From an uncultured Barnesiella sp. (GTDB lineage Bacteria; Bacteroidota; Bacteroidia; Bacteroidales; Barnesiellaceae_A), in the NCBI GenBank assembly GCA_904502265.1, contig CAJGDT010000031.1, positions 1 to 11,957 of the forward strand: 11,957 nucleotides of DNA. Direction: 5' to 3'. Shown in pieces: positions 7,070 to 11,957 of this stretch (position 1 is the stretch's first letter; each line of letters starts with the position of its first letter). Under the pieces are notes generated by a model that saw only the letters and a list, made by a program, of their open reading frames with translations, was not told the origin of the DNA and did not search any database. A program made the translations under genes and the position numbers.

Positions 7070-7668
7070 TGAATCAACAAGTATACTCAAAAGATATTGT
7101 TGAGTTTGTAACGGTAGGTGTCGAGTATTGCTCGCTTATAGAGCGTACTTCGGAGTTGAGCCGCCGTGAGTTTAATCTCAATTTGGTGCGCATCTTGCCA
7201 TTGCTCTACCTCAAGGCCACATTGTTGCCGGCCGAGGAGATTGATGAGGCCGACGACTTGGAGTTTTACGTAACCGAGGAGCAATACGAATATTTGAGAG
7301 GTGCAATGTCCAAGCTTTTTGGCGAGTCGGACGATTATCTGGAGGTTTTCGAAGCCGACATGGCTTATAGTGATACTCCCTTGGCGGCTTCAGTGTCTGA
7401 GGGACTTGCTGATATCTACCAAGATGTGCGTGATTTGCTTGAGATATATCGCCTTGGAAATGAGGAGCTCTCGCAAGCTGCTATATGTCGTTGCCGTCGC
7501 AACTTTGTAGCCTATTGGGGTCAAAAGTTGGTAAATGTTATGCGTCCTTTGCACGCTATTTGCTTCGGTGAAGATACCGAGTGTGATGATGAGTGTGCCG
7601 ACCATGAGTCGCATCACCACTGCGACGACGACAACTGCCATTGTCATCATGAAGATGATTTATTTTGA
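7066..7668 (+). CDS. DUF5063 family protein with His/Cys/acidic metal-binding-like tail
   Basis: This 200-residue acidic, helical protein resembles the Bacteroidetes family DUF5063, whose function is unknown. I recognise the N-terminal pattern SKDIVEFVTVGVEYCSLIER and the region FNLNLVRILPLLYLKATLLP. The body ends near NVMRPLHAICFGED. After it comes a tail of about 32 residues (169-200, bases 7570-7665) with seven His, five Cys and fourteen Asp or Glu, including SHHHCDDD and NCHCHHEDD, which looks able to bind divalent metal. I do not know this tail as part of the family. The start could be the ATG at 7066 (4-base ATGA overlap with nadD) or the ATG immediately after it at 7069. No signal peptide or membrane segment is seen. 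A fixed place between nadD and an exonuclease is the only functional hint. Confidence 0.8.
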   Translation: MMNQQVYSKDIVEFVTVGVEYCSLIERTSELSRREFNLNLVRILPLLYLKATLLPAEEIDEADDLEFYVTEEQYEYLRGAMSKLFGESDDYLEVFEADMAYSDTPLAASVSEGLADIYQDVRDLLEIYRLGNEELSQAAICRCRRNFVAYWGQKLVNVMRPLHAICFGEDTECDDECADHESHHHCDDDNCHCHHEDDLF

Positions 7669-7676
7669 AAAATTTT

Positions 7677-8306
7677 ATGACATTGCAATATAATCACATA
7701 TCGATAGATAAAGCCACCATAAACGAGCTTCCCATTGAGAGTTTTGCAGGTCGTATACACGTAGTAGATACGGTTGACCAGGCGAAAAAGGCGGTGGAGG
7801 TCTTGCGACAACACAATGTATTGGGTATCGATACAGAGACCAAGCCTTCGTTTCGCAAGGGTCGCACCAATAAAGTCTCGCTCATACAGCTCTCGACCGA
7901 TGCCGAATGTTTTCTCTTTCGCATCAACAAAATAGGATTTATAGAAGAGTTGCGCGATTTGCTTACCGATCCCGATATGACCAAAATCGGTATTTCGTTG
8001 CGCGATGATTTCTCTGTTTTGCATCGAGTCGATAGTTTTGAACCTCGCAACTTTGTAGATTTGCAAAGTGTTGTAGGACAGTATGGTATAGCCGACATGA
8101 GTCTGCAAAAGATATATGCTATAATCTTTGGAAAGAAAATTTCTAAGTCGCAACGTCTCTCTAACTGGGAGGCCGATCAGCTCTCTGTTCCGCAACAATA
8201 TTATGCTGCGCTTGATGCATGGGCATGTTTGCATATCTACGAAGCTCTGCAAGAGGGTGTGGCGTTTTATTATACCCAATCCAAATCTGAAAATATTGAG
8301 TTATGA
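7677..8306 (+). CDS. 3'-5' exonuclease, DEDDy type (RNase D-like)
   Basis: This single-domain 209-residue protein carries all three motifs of the DEDDy exonucleases, two-metal-ion enzymes that remove nucleotides from 3' ends. Exo I is GIDTET with Asp52 and Glu54. Exo II is KIGISLRDDF with Asp110/Asp111. Exo III is YAALDAW with Tyr176 and Asp180. It lacks the HRDC domains of full-length RNase D, so it resembles the minimal WRN-type or Bacteroidetes stand-alone exonuclease. Whether RNA or DNA is the substrate cannot be read from sequence. I start at the ATG at 7677, nine bases... after the upstream stop at 7666-7668; an alternative TTG at 7665 would overlap that stop in TTGA and add only four residues. 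Its stop overlaps the next start in ATGA. Confidence 0.9.
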   Translation: MTLQYNHISIDKATINELPIESFAGRIHVVDTVDQAKKAVEVLRQHNVLGIDTETKPSFRKGRTNKVSLIQLSTDAECFLFRINKIGFIEELRDLLTDPDMTKIGISLRDDFSVLHRVDSFEPRNFVDLQSVVGQYGIADMSLQKIYAIIFGKKISKSQRLSNWEADQLSVPQQYYAALDAWACLHIYEALQEGVAFYYTQSKSENIEL

Positions 8307-8569
8307 AACGTATAAGAAAGTCAGTATTTATTCCCGTATTGTTACTCGTTTATTTGGCTGTAATGGCCTTTATGGGACGTGAAAAACTCTTTGCCGGCAA
8401 TTACTTTGAGTATTTTGGTATACTCGTTGTAACGTTGGTGTGTATTCTTGTTCTATTTTTCACGCTGCGCAAGCAAGAAGAGGTTCGCGAGCGTCGTCGC
8501 CGTGAGGCCGAAGAGCGAGAGAATGCCTCAAAGAAGCCCTCTGACGGGGTTGATGCAGACAACAAGTAG
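8303..8569 (+). CDS. Small two-helix inner-membrane protein, unknown function
   Basis: This is an 88-residue protein with a basic N-terminus (MKRIRK), a hydrophobic segment at about residues 7-24, a short loop, a second hydrophobic segment at about 36-55 and a strongly charged C-terminal helix (residues 56-76, rich in Arg and Glu) with a polar tail. The positive-inside rule predicts both termini in the cytoplasm. I do not recognise the family and assign no function. It overlaps the exonuclease stop by four bases (ATGA) and is the last gene before the 13-bp hairpin at 8599-8631, so it is cotranscribed with the yicC run. Its cytoplasmic charged helix could be a partner-binding surface, but nothing in the sequence names the partner. 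Confidence 0.8.
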   Translation: MKRIRKSVFIPVLLLVYLAVMAFMGREKLFAGNYFEYFGILVVTLVCILVLFFTLRKQEEVRERRRREAEERENASKKPSDGVDADNK

Positions 8570-8598
8570 ACCACTTGTCACATTATTATATAAAATAG

Positions 8599-8631
8599 CA
8601 AAATGGCAGACCTGATAAGTCTGCCATTTTG
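8599..8631 (+). terminator. Terminator of the yicC run
   Basis: CAAAATGGCAGAC (8599-8611) and GTCTGCCATTTTG (8619-8631) form a perfect 13-bp stem with a 7-base loop, 30 bases after the last stop codon of the run. The A and T tracts are inside the stem ends, so it can act in either direction. Its right arm contains the TTTG that I propose as the -33 element of the groESL promoter. Confidence 0.75.
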
Positions 8632-8659
8632 TCCGATATTACCATGCTCGATACTTTGG
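8628..8659 (+). promoter_or_regulatory. Predicted groESL promoter
   Basis: TTTG at 8628-8631 is followed after 20 bases by TACTTTGG at 8652-8659, a 7-of-8 match to the -7 element TAnnTTTG. The spacing fits the Bacteroidetes rule of 19-21 bases. Transcription would begin near 8664-8666, leaving a leader of about 77 bases before the groES ATG. Its overlap with the preceding terminator arm is tight but possible. Confidence 0.5.
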
Positions 8660-8689
8660 CACAGATTTGGTAAAAGTAAGAGTGTGCCA
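8657..8689 (+). promoter_or_regulatory. Operator-like inverted repeat at the groESL promoter
   Basis: TGGCACA (8657-8663) and TGTGCCA (8683-8689) are a perfect 7-base inverted repeat with a 19-base spacer. The left half overlaps the predicted -7 box and the repeat straddles the predicted start site. The halves recall the CIRCE element (TTAGCACTC/GAGTGCTAA), as TTGGCACAG and GAGTGTGCCA, but the spacer is 19 rather than 9 bases and several positions differ. A second small repeat, GCCAC (8686-8690) with GTGGC (8695-8699), overlaps the right half. Regulation by a repressor is inferred only from position. Confidence 0.35.
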
Positions 8690-8741
8690 CTATTGTGGCG
8701 TAATGCAGAAATATAGTAACAAATAAAAATATAACAAAACA

Positions 8742-9011
8742 ATGAACATTAAGCCATTGGCAGATAGAGTGTTGGTATTGCCCGCACCTGCCGAAGAAAG
8801 AACTATCGGTGGCATCATTATCCCCGATTCAGCTAAAGAAAAACCCCTCAAAGGTACAGTTGTTGCAGTTGGTAATGGTACTAAAGATGAAGAGATGGTA
8901 GTAAAACCCAACGATACAGTGCTCTATGGCAAATATGCCGGTACAGAGTTGGAGTTGGAAGGTGAGAAATATCTTATCATGCGTCAAGCTGATATTCTTG
9001 CTATTATCTAA
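8742..9011 (+). CDS. groES: Co-chaperonin GroES
   Basis: GroES forms the heptameric lid of the GroEL chamber. The 89-residue protein shows MNIKPLADRVLVLP at the N-terminus, the mobile-loop region at about residues 16-33 with the hydrophobic GGIIIP that docks on GroEL, VVAVGNG, the KPNDTVLYGKYAG segment and the MRQADILAII end. The length is slightly below the roughly 95 residues of well-known members, which is common. It is followed by groEL after 42 bases, so the two form the usual heat-shock pair. The leader upstream (from about 8664) is AT-rich just before the ATG, as is typical of strongly translated Bacteroidetes genes. Confidence 0.98.
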   Translation: MNIKPLADRVLVLPAPAEERTIGGIIIPDSAKEKPLKGTVVAVGNGTKDEEMVVKPNDTVLYGKYAGTELELEGEKYLIMRQADILAII

Positions 9012-9053
9012 TTTTTTTCTTTTAATTGTTGAATATCTATAAAAACACAAATT

Positions 9054-10688
9054 ATGGCTAAAGATATAAAATTCAATACCCAAGCCCGCGAAGAGCTCCG
9101 CGCCGGTGTAGATGCATTGGCTGATGCTGTAAAGGTAACCCTCGGTCCTAAGGGTCGTAACGTTATTATCGACAAGAAATTTGGTGCTCCCCACATCACT
9201 AAAGATGGTGTGACAGTTGCCAAAGAGATCGAACTCGAAGATCCCTTCCAAAACATGGGTGCTCAACTCGTGAAAGAGGTAGCATCTAAGACTGGTGACG
9301 ATGCCGGTGATGGTACTACTACGGCTACTGTGTTGGCGCAAGCTATTGTAAACGTTGGTCTTAAGAACGTTACTGCAGGTGCTAACCCCATGGACCTCAA
9401 GCGCGGTATCGACAAGGCCGTGGCTAAGGTTGTTGAGGGTATTCGTGCCCAAGCTAAGGAGGTTGGCGATGACTTCTCAAAAATCGAGTCGGTTGCTCGT
9501 ATTTCGGCCAATAACGACGAGGAGATTGGTCAACTCATTGCCGAGGCTATGCGCAAGGTGAAGAAGGATGGTGTTATCACAGTCGAGGAGGCTAAAGGTA
9601 CTGACACTACTGTTGAGGTAGTAGAGGGTATGCAATTCGACCGTGGTTACATTTCGCCCTACTTTGTAACCAATACAGAGAAGATGGAGTGCGAGATGGA
9701 AAACCCCTTCATCCTTATCTACGACAAGAAAATCTCTACACTCAAAGATATGCTTCCCATCCTCGAGGCTTCGGCTCAAAGCGGTCGTCCCTTGCTTATC
9801 ATCGCCGAGGATGTAGATAACGAAGCACTTGCAACATTGGTAGTAAACCGCTTGCGTGGTTCATTGAAAATCTGTGCTGTTAAGGCTCCCGGATTTGGCG
9901 ACCGTCGCAAAGAGATTCTCGAGGACATCGCTGTTCTCACAGGTGGTGTGGTAATCTCGGAAGAGAAGGGTATGCGCCTCGATGCTGCTACAGTAGAGAT
10001 GCTCGGTCGTGCCGAGAAGATTACCGTAAATAAAGACAACACAGTAATTGTAAACGGTCTCGGTAGCAAGGAGTCTATCGAAGCTCGTGTAGCTCAAATC
10101 AAAGCTCAAATCGAAGTTAGCACCAGTGACTATGACAAAGAGAAGATGCAAGAGCGTCTTGCCAAATTGGCAGGTGGTGTAGCTGTTCTCTACATTGGTG
10201 CAGCATCGGAAGTTGAGATGAAAGAGAAGAAAGACCGCGTAGACGATGCCCTCAGTGCTACTCGCGCAGCTATTGCCGAGGGTATTGTGCCCGGTGGTGG
10301 TGTTACATACATCCGTTGTATTGATGCTCTCGAAGGTCTCAAAGGTGCCAACGATGACGAGACAACCGGTATCGAAATCGTACGCCGTGCTATCGAGGCT
10401 CCCATGCGCCAAATCATGACCAATGCCGGTCTTGAGGGTGCTGTAATCCTTCAAAAAGTACGCGAAGGCCAAGGCGACTTTGGTTTCAACGCTCGCACTG
10501 GTCAATACGAGAACTTCTTCGAGGCAGGTGTTATCGACCCCGCCAAGGTAACTCGTGTAGCACTCGAAAATGCCGCCAGCATCGCCGGTATGTTCCTCAC
10601 TACCGAGTGTGTAATTACCGACAAGAAAGAAGAGCATGCACCTGCCATGCCCGCTCCCGGTATGGGAGGCATGGGCGGAATGATGTAA
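9054..10688 (+). CDS. groEL: Chaperonin GroEL
   Basis: GroEL is the ATP-driven tetradecameric folding chamber of the cytoplasm. The 544-residue protein is full length. The equatorial ATP site is visible as VTLGPKGRNV (28-37) and GDDAGDGTTT (81-90), with Asp86 matching E. coli Asp87. The apical domain follows with GYISPYFVTNTEKMECE, and the second equatorial part includes GIVPGGGVTY and VLYIGAASEVE before it. The C-terminus is the flexible Gly-Met tail (PGMGGMGGMM) typical of group I chaperonins. Codon choice is visibly more biased (many AAG, GGT, GTT, ATC and CGT) than in neighbouring genes, as expected for high expression. A strong intrinsic terminator lies 21 bases beyond the stop. Confidence 0.99.
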   Translation: MAKDIKFNTQAREELRAGVDALADAVKVTLGPKGRNVIIDKKFGAPHITKDGVTVAKEIELEDPFQNMGAQLVKEVASKTGDDAGDGTTTATVLAQAIVNVGLKNVTAGANPMDLKRGIDKAVAKVVEGIRAQAKEVGDDFSKIESVARISANNDEEIGQLIAEAMRKVKKDGVITVEEAKGTDTTVEVVEGMQFDRGYISPYFVTNTEKMECEMENPFILIYDKKISTLKDMLPILEASAQSGRPLLIIAEDVDNEALATLVVNRLRGSLKICAVKAPGFGDRRKEILEDIAVLTGGVVISEEKGMRLDAATVEMLGRAEKITVNKDNTVIVNGLGSKESIEARVAQIKAQIEVSTSDYDKEKMQERLAKLAGGVAVLYIGAASEVEMKEKKDRVDDALSATRAAIAEGIVPGGGVTYIRCIDALEGLKGANDDETTGIEIVRRAIEAPMRQIMTNAGLEGAVILQKVREGQGDFGFNARTGQYENFFEAGVIDPAKVTRVALENAASIAGMFLTTECVITDKKEEHAPAMPAPGMGGMGGMM

Positions 10689-10709
10689 TCAGCGCTTTCC
10701 CAATATACT

Positions 10710-10746
10710 ACAGGTCTCGCCATTTCCCGGCGAGGCCTGTTTTTTT
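10710..10746 (+). terminator. Intrinsic terminator of groESL
   Basis: ACAGG-T-CTCGCC (10710-10721) pairs with GGCGAG-G-CCTGT (10729-10740), twelve pairs including one G-U, closing a 7-base loop. Seven T follow at 10740-10746. This is a textbook rho-independent terminator. Confidence 0.92.
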
Positions 10747-10861
10747 GTATGCACTTCTACGGTGTGAGGTAAATGCACGCTTATTTCATATATAAAGTGC
10801 TTATTCTTATCAACGCCTTTATTTTCTGTACACTTTTTATCATTTTTCATTTTTTATTTCT
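10747..10861. other. AT-rich spacer, no gene seen
   Basis: The stretch between the groEL terminator and the -7 box at 10862 is increasingly AT-rich towards its right end and carries runs of T. I see no reading frame with protein-like character and no strong secondary structure. It presumably holds the upstream part of the promoter for the transcript that starts near 10875. Confidence 0.5.
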
Positions 10862-10869
10862 TAACTTTG
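10862..10869 (+). promoter_or_regulatory. Predicted -7 box for the structured RNA
   Basis: TAACTTTG is a perfect match to TAnnTTTG, embedded in a T-rich upstream stretch. It predicts transcription from about 10874-10876, just ahead of the first hairpin. No TTTG or TTG lies at the ideal -33 position near 10840, so the -7 box carries the call. No comparable box is visible between 11181 and the ATG at 11222. Confidence 0.55.
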
Positions 10870-10874
10870 CCGGT

Positions 10875-11180
10875 AGCATATCGCTCGCAGAAGCCCGATA
10901 TGTGTCATGTGGGTGGGTGCTGACATTTTATTGAAAAGCGTTTACTTACGCTCTTTCTTGACGATTCGGAACTTCGCAAATTCTAATCACTGTCAAGGAT
11001 GCAGCAACGGTAGATGCCTTTGTGGATATGTATATCGCTCATCGATAGGCACGGTGGTGTCTATTGGTGTATAGTATCATATTCAGCGTGAGGCTTCTGC
11101 GTTGCTCGTTCAACAGTGATGGGCAGTGCGAAGGCCTCGAATCGTGGGACGAGTAACAGAAAAAGTCCTCACGTTTTTTT
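10875..11180 (+). ncRNA. Candidate structured RNA: free-standing small RNA or long attenuator leader
   Basis: About 305 bases run from just after a perfect -7 box to a run of seven T. Local hairpins follow one another. They are CATATCG/CGATATG (10877-10902, 12-base loop), TGTCA/TGACA (10903-10925), AGCGT/ACGCT with flanking AAA/TTT (10934-10956), CTTGAC/GTCAAG with inner GATT/AATC (10957-10997), TATCG/CGATA (11033-11047) inside TGCCT/AGGCA (11015-11051), and CTAT/ATAG (11061-11074). The end is a long three-helix stem (11085-11175). The loop of the first hairpin is complementary over ten bases to 11092-11101 within the terminal stem. I do not see signatures of tmRNA, RNase P RNA or SRP RNA. 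A 6S-type RNA is possible but the 5' and 3' ends do not pair as in classic 6S. It lies directly upstream of the secreted protein gene on the same strand, so it may be that gene's leader. Confidence 0.45.
11085..11180 (+). terminator. Long branched-type terminator stem with T-run
   Basis: Three stacked helices form one stem: 11085-11093 with 11167-11175, 11095-11099 with 11157-11161, and 11102-11111 with 11147-11156, in all 24 pairs with a few G-U pairs and small bulges. The right arm CCTCACG is followed by seven T (11174-11180). The apical part (11112-11146) is about 35 bases. The T-run makes termination likely. The T-run lies 41 bases before the next start codon. Confidence 0.6.
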
Positions 11181-11221
11181 ATGTCTATATGCGAGCGAAA
11201 ACAAACTAAACATATCCTATT

Positions 11222-11957
11222 ATGAAAAAAACTTTTTTTAAATCGCTGCTTACAATAGCATGCCTATTGTGCAGTATCGGAGTCTATGCCCACGACTTCG
11301 AGGTAGCTTGTATCTACAATAACAAAGCAAAACTTGAAAAGCACGAATTCACAAAGCGAACCAAACCAACAAAAATTAATCGTCATAATAAGACAACACA
11401 AACCTTTACTATAGATGATATTGTGGGTGAATACAGCGCATTTGCGTATAGTGGATTTAAAGACTACCCTGACGAAGAGTGGGATGTACTGATTACCAAA
11501 GATACAAAAGAAGAAAACAAAATTTGGATACAACCGGTGTGCATGATTAATGGAGCTCCTGCAGATATTATCGCACCTATTTATGCTACTTTCGACGCAG
11601 CTAAAGGAGCTCTTATTATGCCTTTGGGTCAAGTGGTTTATGAAGAAACTGGAGAATTAAAGTTAGTTACAGGAGCTTCATTTGATGGCAAAACTATTGA
11701 AACTACTGGTTATATTGAATTGGAAATCTCACGAAATAGCCGTGGTGTAATTATATCTTTTACTGATCAATACTATTTCGGTGTTGGTGATATCCTCAAT
11801 AACCGATGGTGGTATCAAGTTTTATTTAAAATCTCATTTTCTGAAGGAGTAGATGTACCAAGATTGAAATTTGAAGAAAATGGCATATGTTATAAAACAA
11901 TAGATCACAATAGTGTTGCGGTTACCTATATGGGCAATCGTTTCGATGAATATCAAA
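11222..11957 (+). CDS. Secreted surface protein, probable BspA-type leucine-rich-repeat family, 3' end cut
   Basis: An open frame of 245 codons runs from the ATG at 11222 off the end of the window. Residues 1-23 form a signal peptide: MKKTFFK, a hydrophobic core TIACLLCSIG, and a likely signal peptidase I site after VYA. The mature part begins with a polar stretch (residues about 24-60, rich in Lys, Thr and Asn), then a beta-rich domain from DIVGEYSAFAYSGF, a pattern common in Bacteroidales surface proteins. The last visible residues (about 215-245, GICYKTIDHNSVAVTYMGNRF) resemble the lead-in to BspA-type (LRR_5) leucine-rich repeats, so I expect repeats beyond the window. This is inference, since no repeat is seen. 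Codons are more AT-rich than in the upstream genes. No promoter box is evident in the 41 bases before it, so it may depend on the RNA leader at 10875-11180. Confidence 0.75.
   Translation, partial: MKKTFFKSLLTIACLLCSIGVYAHDFEVACIYNNKAKLEKHEFTKRTKPTKINRHNKTTQTFTIDDIVGEYSAFAYSGFKDYPDEEWDVLITKDTKEENKIWIQPVCMINGAPADIIAPIYATFDAAKGALIMPLGQVVYEETGELKLVTGASFDGKTIETTGYIELEISRNSRGVIISFTDQYYFGVGDILNNRWWYQVLFKISFSEGVDVPRLKFEENGICYKTIDHNSVAVTYMGNRFDEYQ

Noticed and set aside
7665..7676. TTG start of the exonuclease overlapping the previous stop codon
   Set aside because: An ATG four codons later gives a normal protein. The TTGA overlap remains possible but adds only four residues of no clear value.
8657..8689. 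Canonical CIRCE element at groESL
   Set aside because: The spacer is 19 bases instead of 9, and several positions of both arms differ, so it is reported only as an operator-like repeat.
8829..10637. Long minus-strand frames opposite groES and groEL (207 and 258 codons)
   Set aside because: They are antisense shadows of strongly codon-biased chaperonin genes, have no recognisable protein character, and lack promoters.
10907..11074. A 55-codon plus-strand frame with four Cys residues inside the structured RNA region
   Set aside because: It has no ribosome-binding site, no recognisable family, and its start lies inside a predicted stem. It is short enough to be chance. Conservation data would be needed to revive it.
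11264..11632. A 122-codon minus-strand frame opposite the secreted protein gene
   Set aside because: The plus-strand frame has a signal peptide and coherent domain pattern. The minus-strand frame shows neither and ends by chance.

Overview
The window looks like chromosomal DNA from a member of the Bacteroidales. Two encoded proteins belong to families I know essentially only from Bacteroidetes (DUF4290 and DUF5063). The promoters I can see use the Bacteroidetes -7 element TAnnTTTG rather than TATAAT, ribosome-binding sites are weak, and the last gene looks like a BspA-type surface protein. Genus cannot be fixed from the sequence alone. I see no tRNA, rRNA, CRISPR array or insertion sequence.

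Layout, left half (minus strand). The window opens inside the small subunit of methylmalonyl-CoA mutase (mutA; C-terminus beyond position 1) with a 275-base leader. Next comes a compact block read leftwards in the order tsaB, DUF4290 gene, murA, rimM, with gaps of 6, 35 and 10 bases and a strong hairpin after rimM. It mixes tRNA modification (t6A), peptidoglycan precursor synthesis and 30S ribosome maturation. MurA carries Asp in place of the fosfomycin-sensitive active-site Cys.

Layout, right half (plus strand). A 107-base divergent region separates tsaB from a second run: yicC, gmk, nadD, DUF5063 gene, a DEDDy 3'-5' exonuclease and a two-helix membrane protein, several joined by ATGA-type overlaps and closed by a 13-bp hairpin. 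This run combines RNA turnover and nucleotide or NAD synthesis. It is followed by groES-groEL with its own promoter, an operator-like inverted repeat and a strong intrinsic terminator.

The right end is the least ordinary part. Between groEL and the last gene is a stretch of about 300 bases that starts at a perfect -7 box (TAACTTTG). It folds into several local hairpins and ends in a long three-helix stem followed by seven T. The first hairpin loop has 10 bases of perfect complementarity to the left arm of that terminal stem, and an overlapping 9-base match to the leader of the next gene. I read this as an undescribed structured RNA: either a free-standing small RNA or a long attenuator-type leader of the secreted protein gene that starts at 11222 and runs off the window. 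I cannot assign it to a known RNA family.
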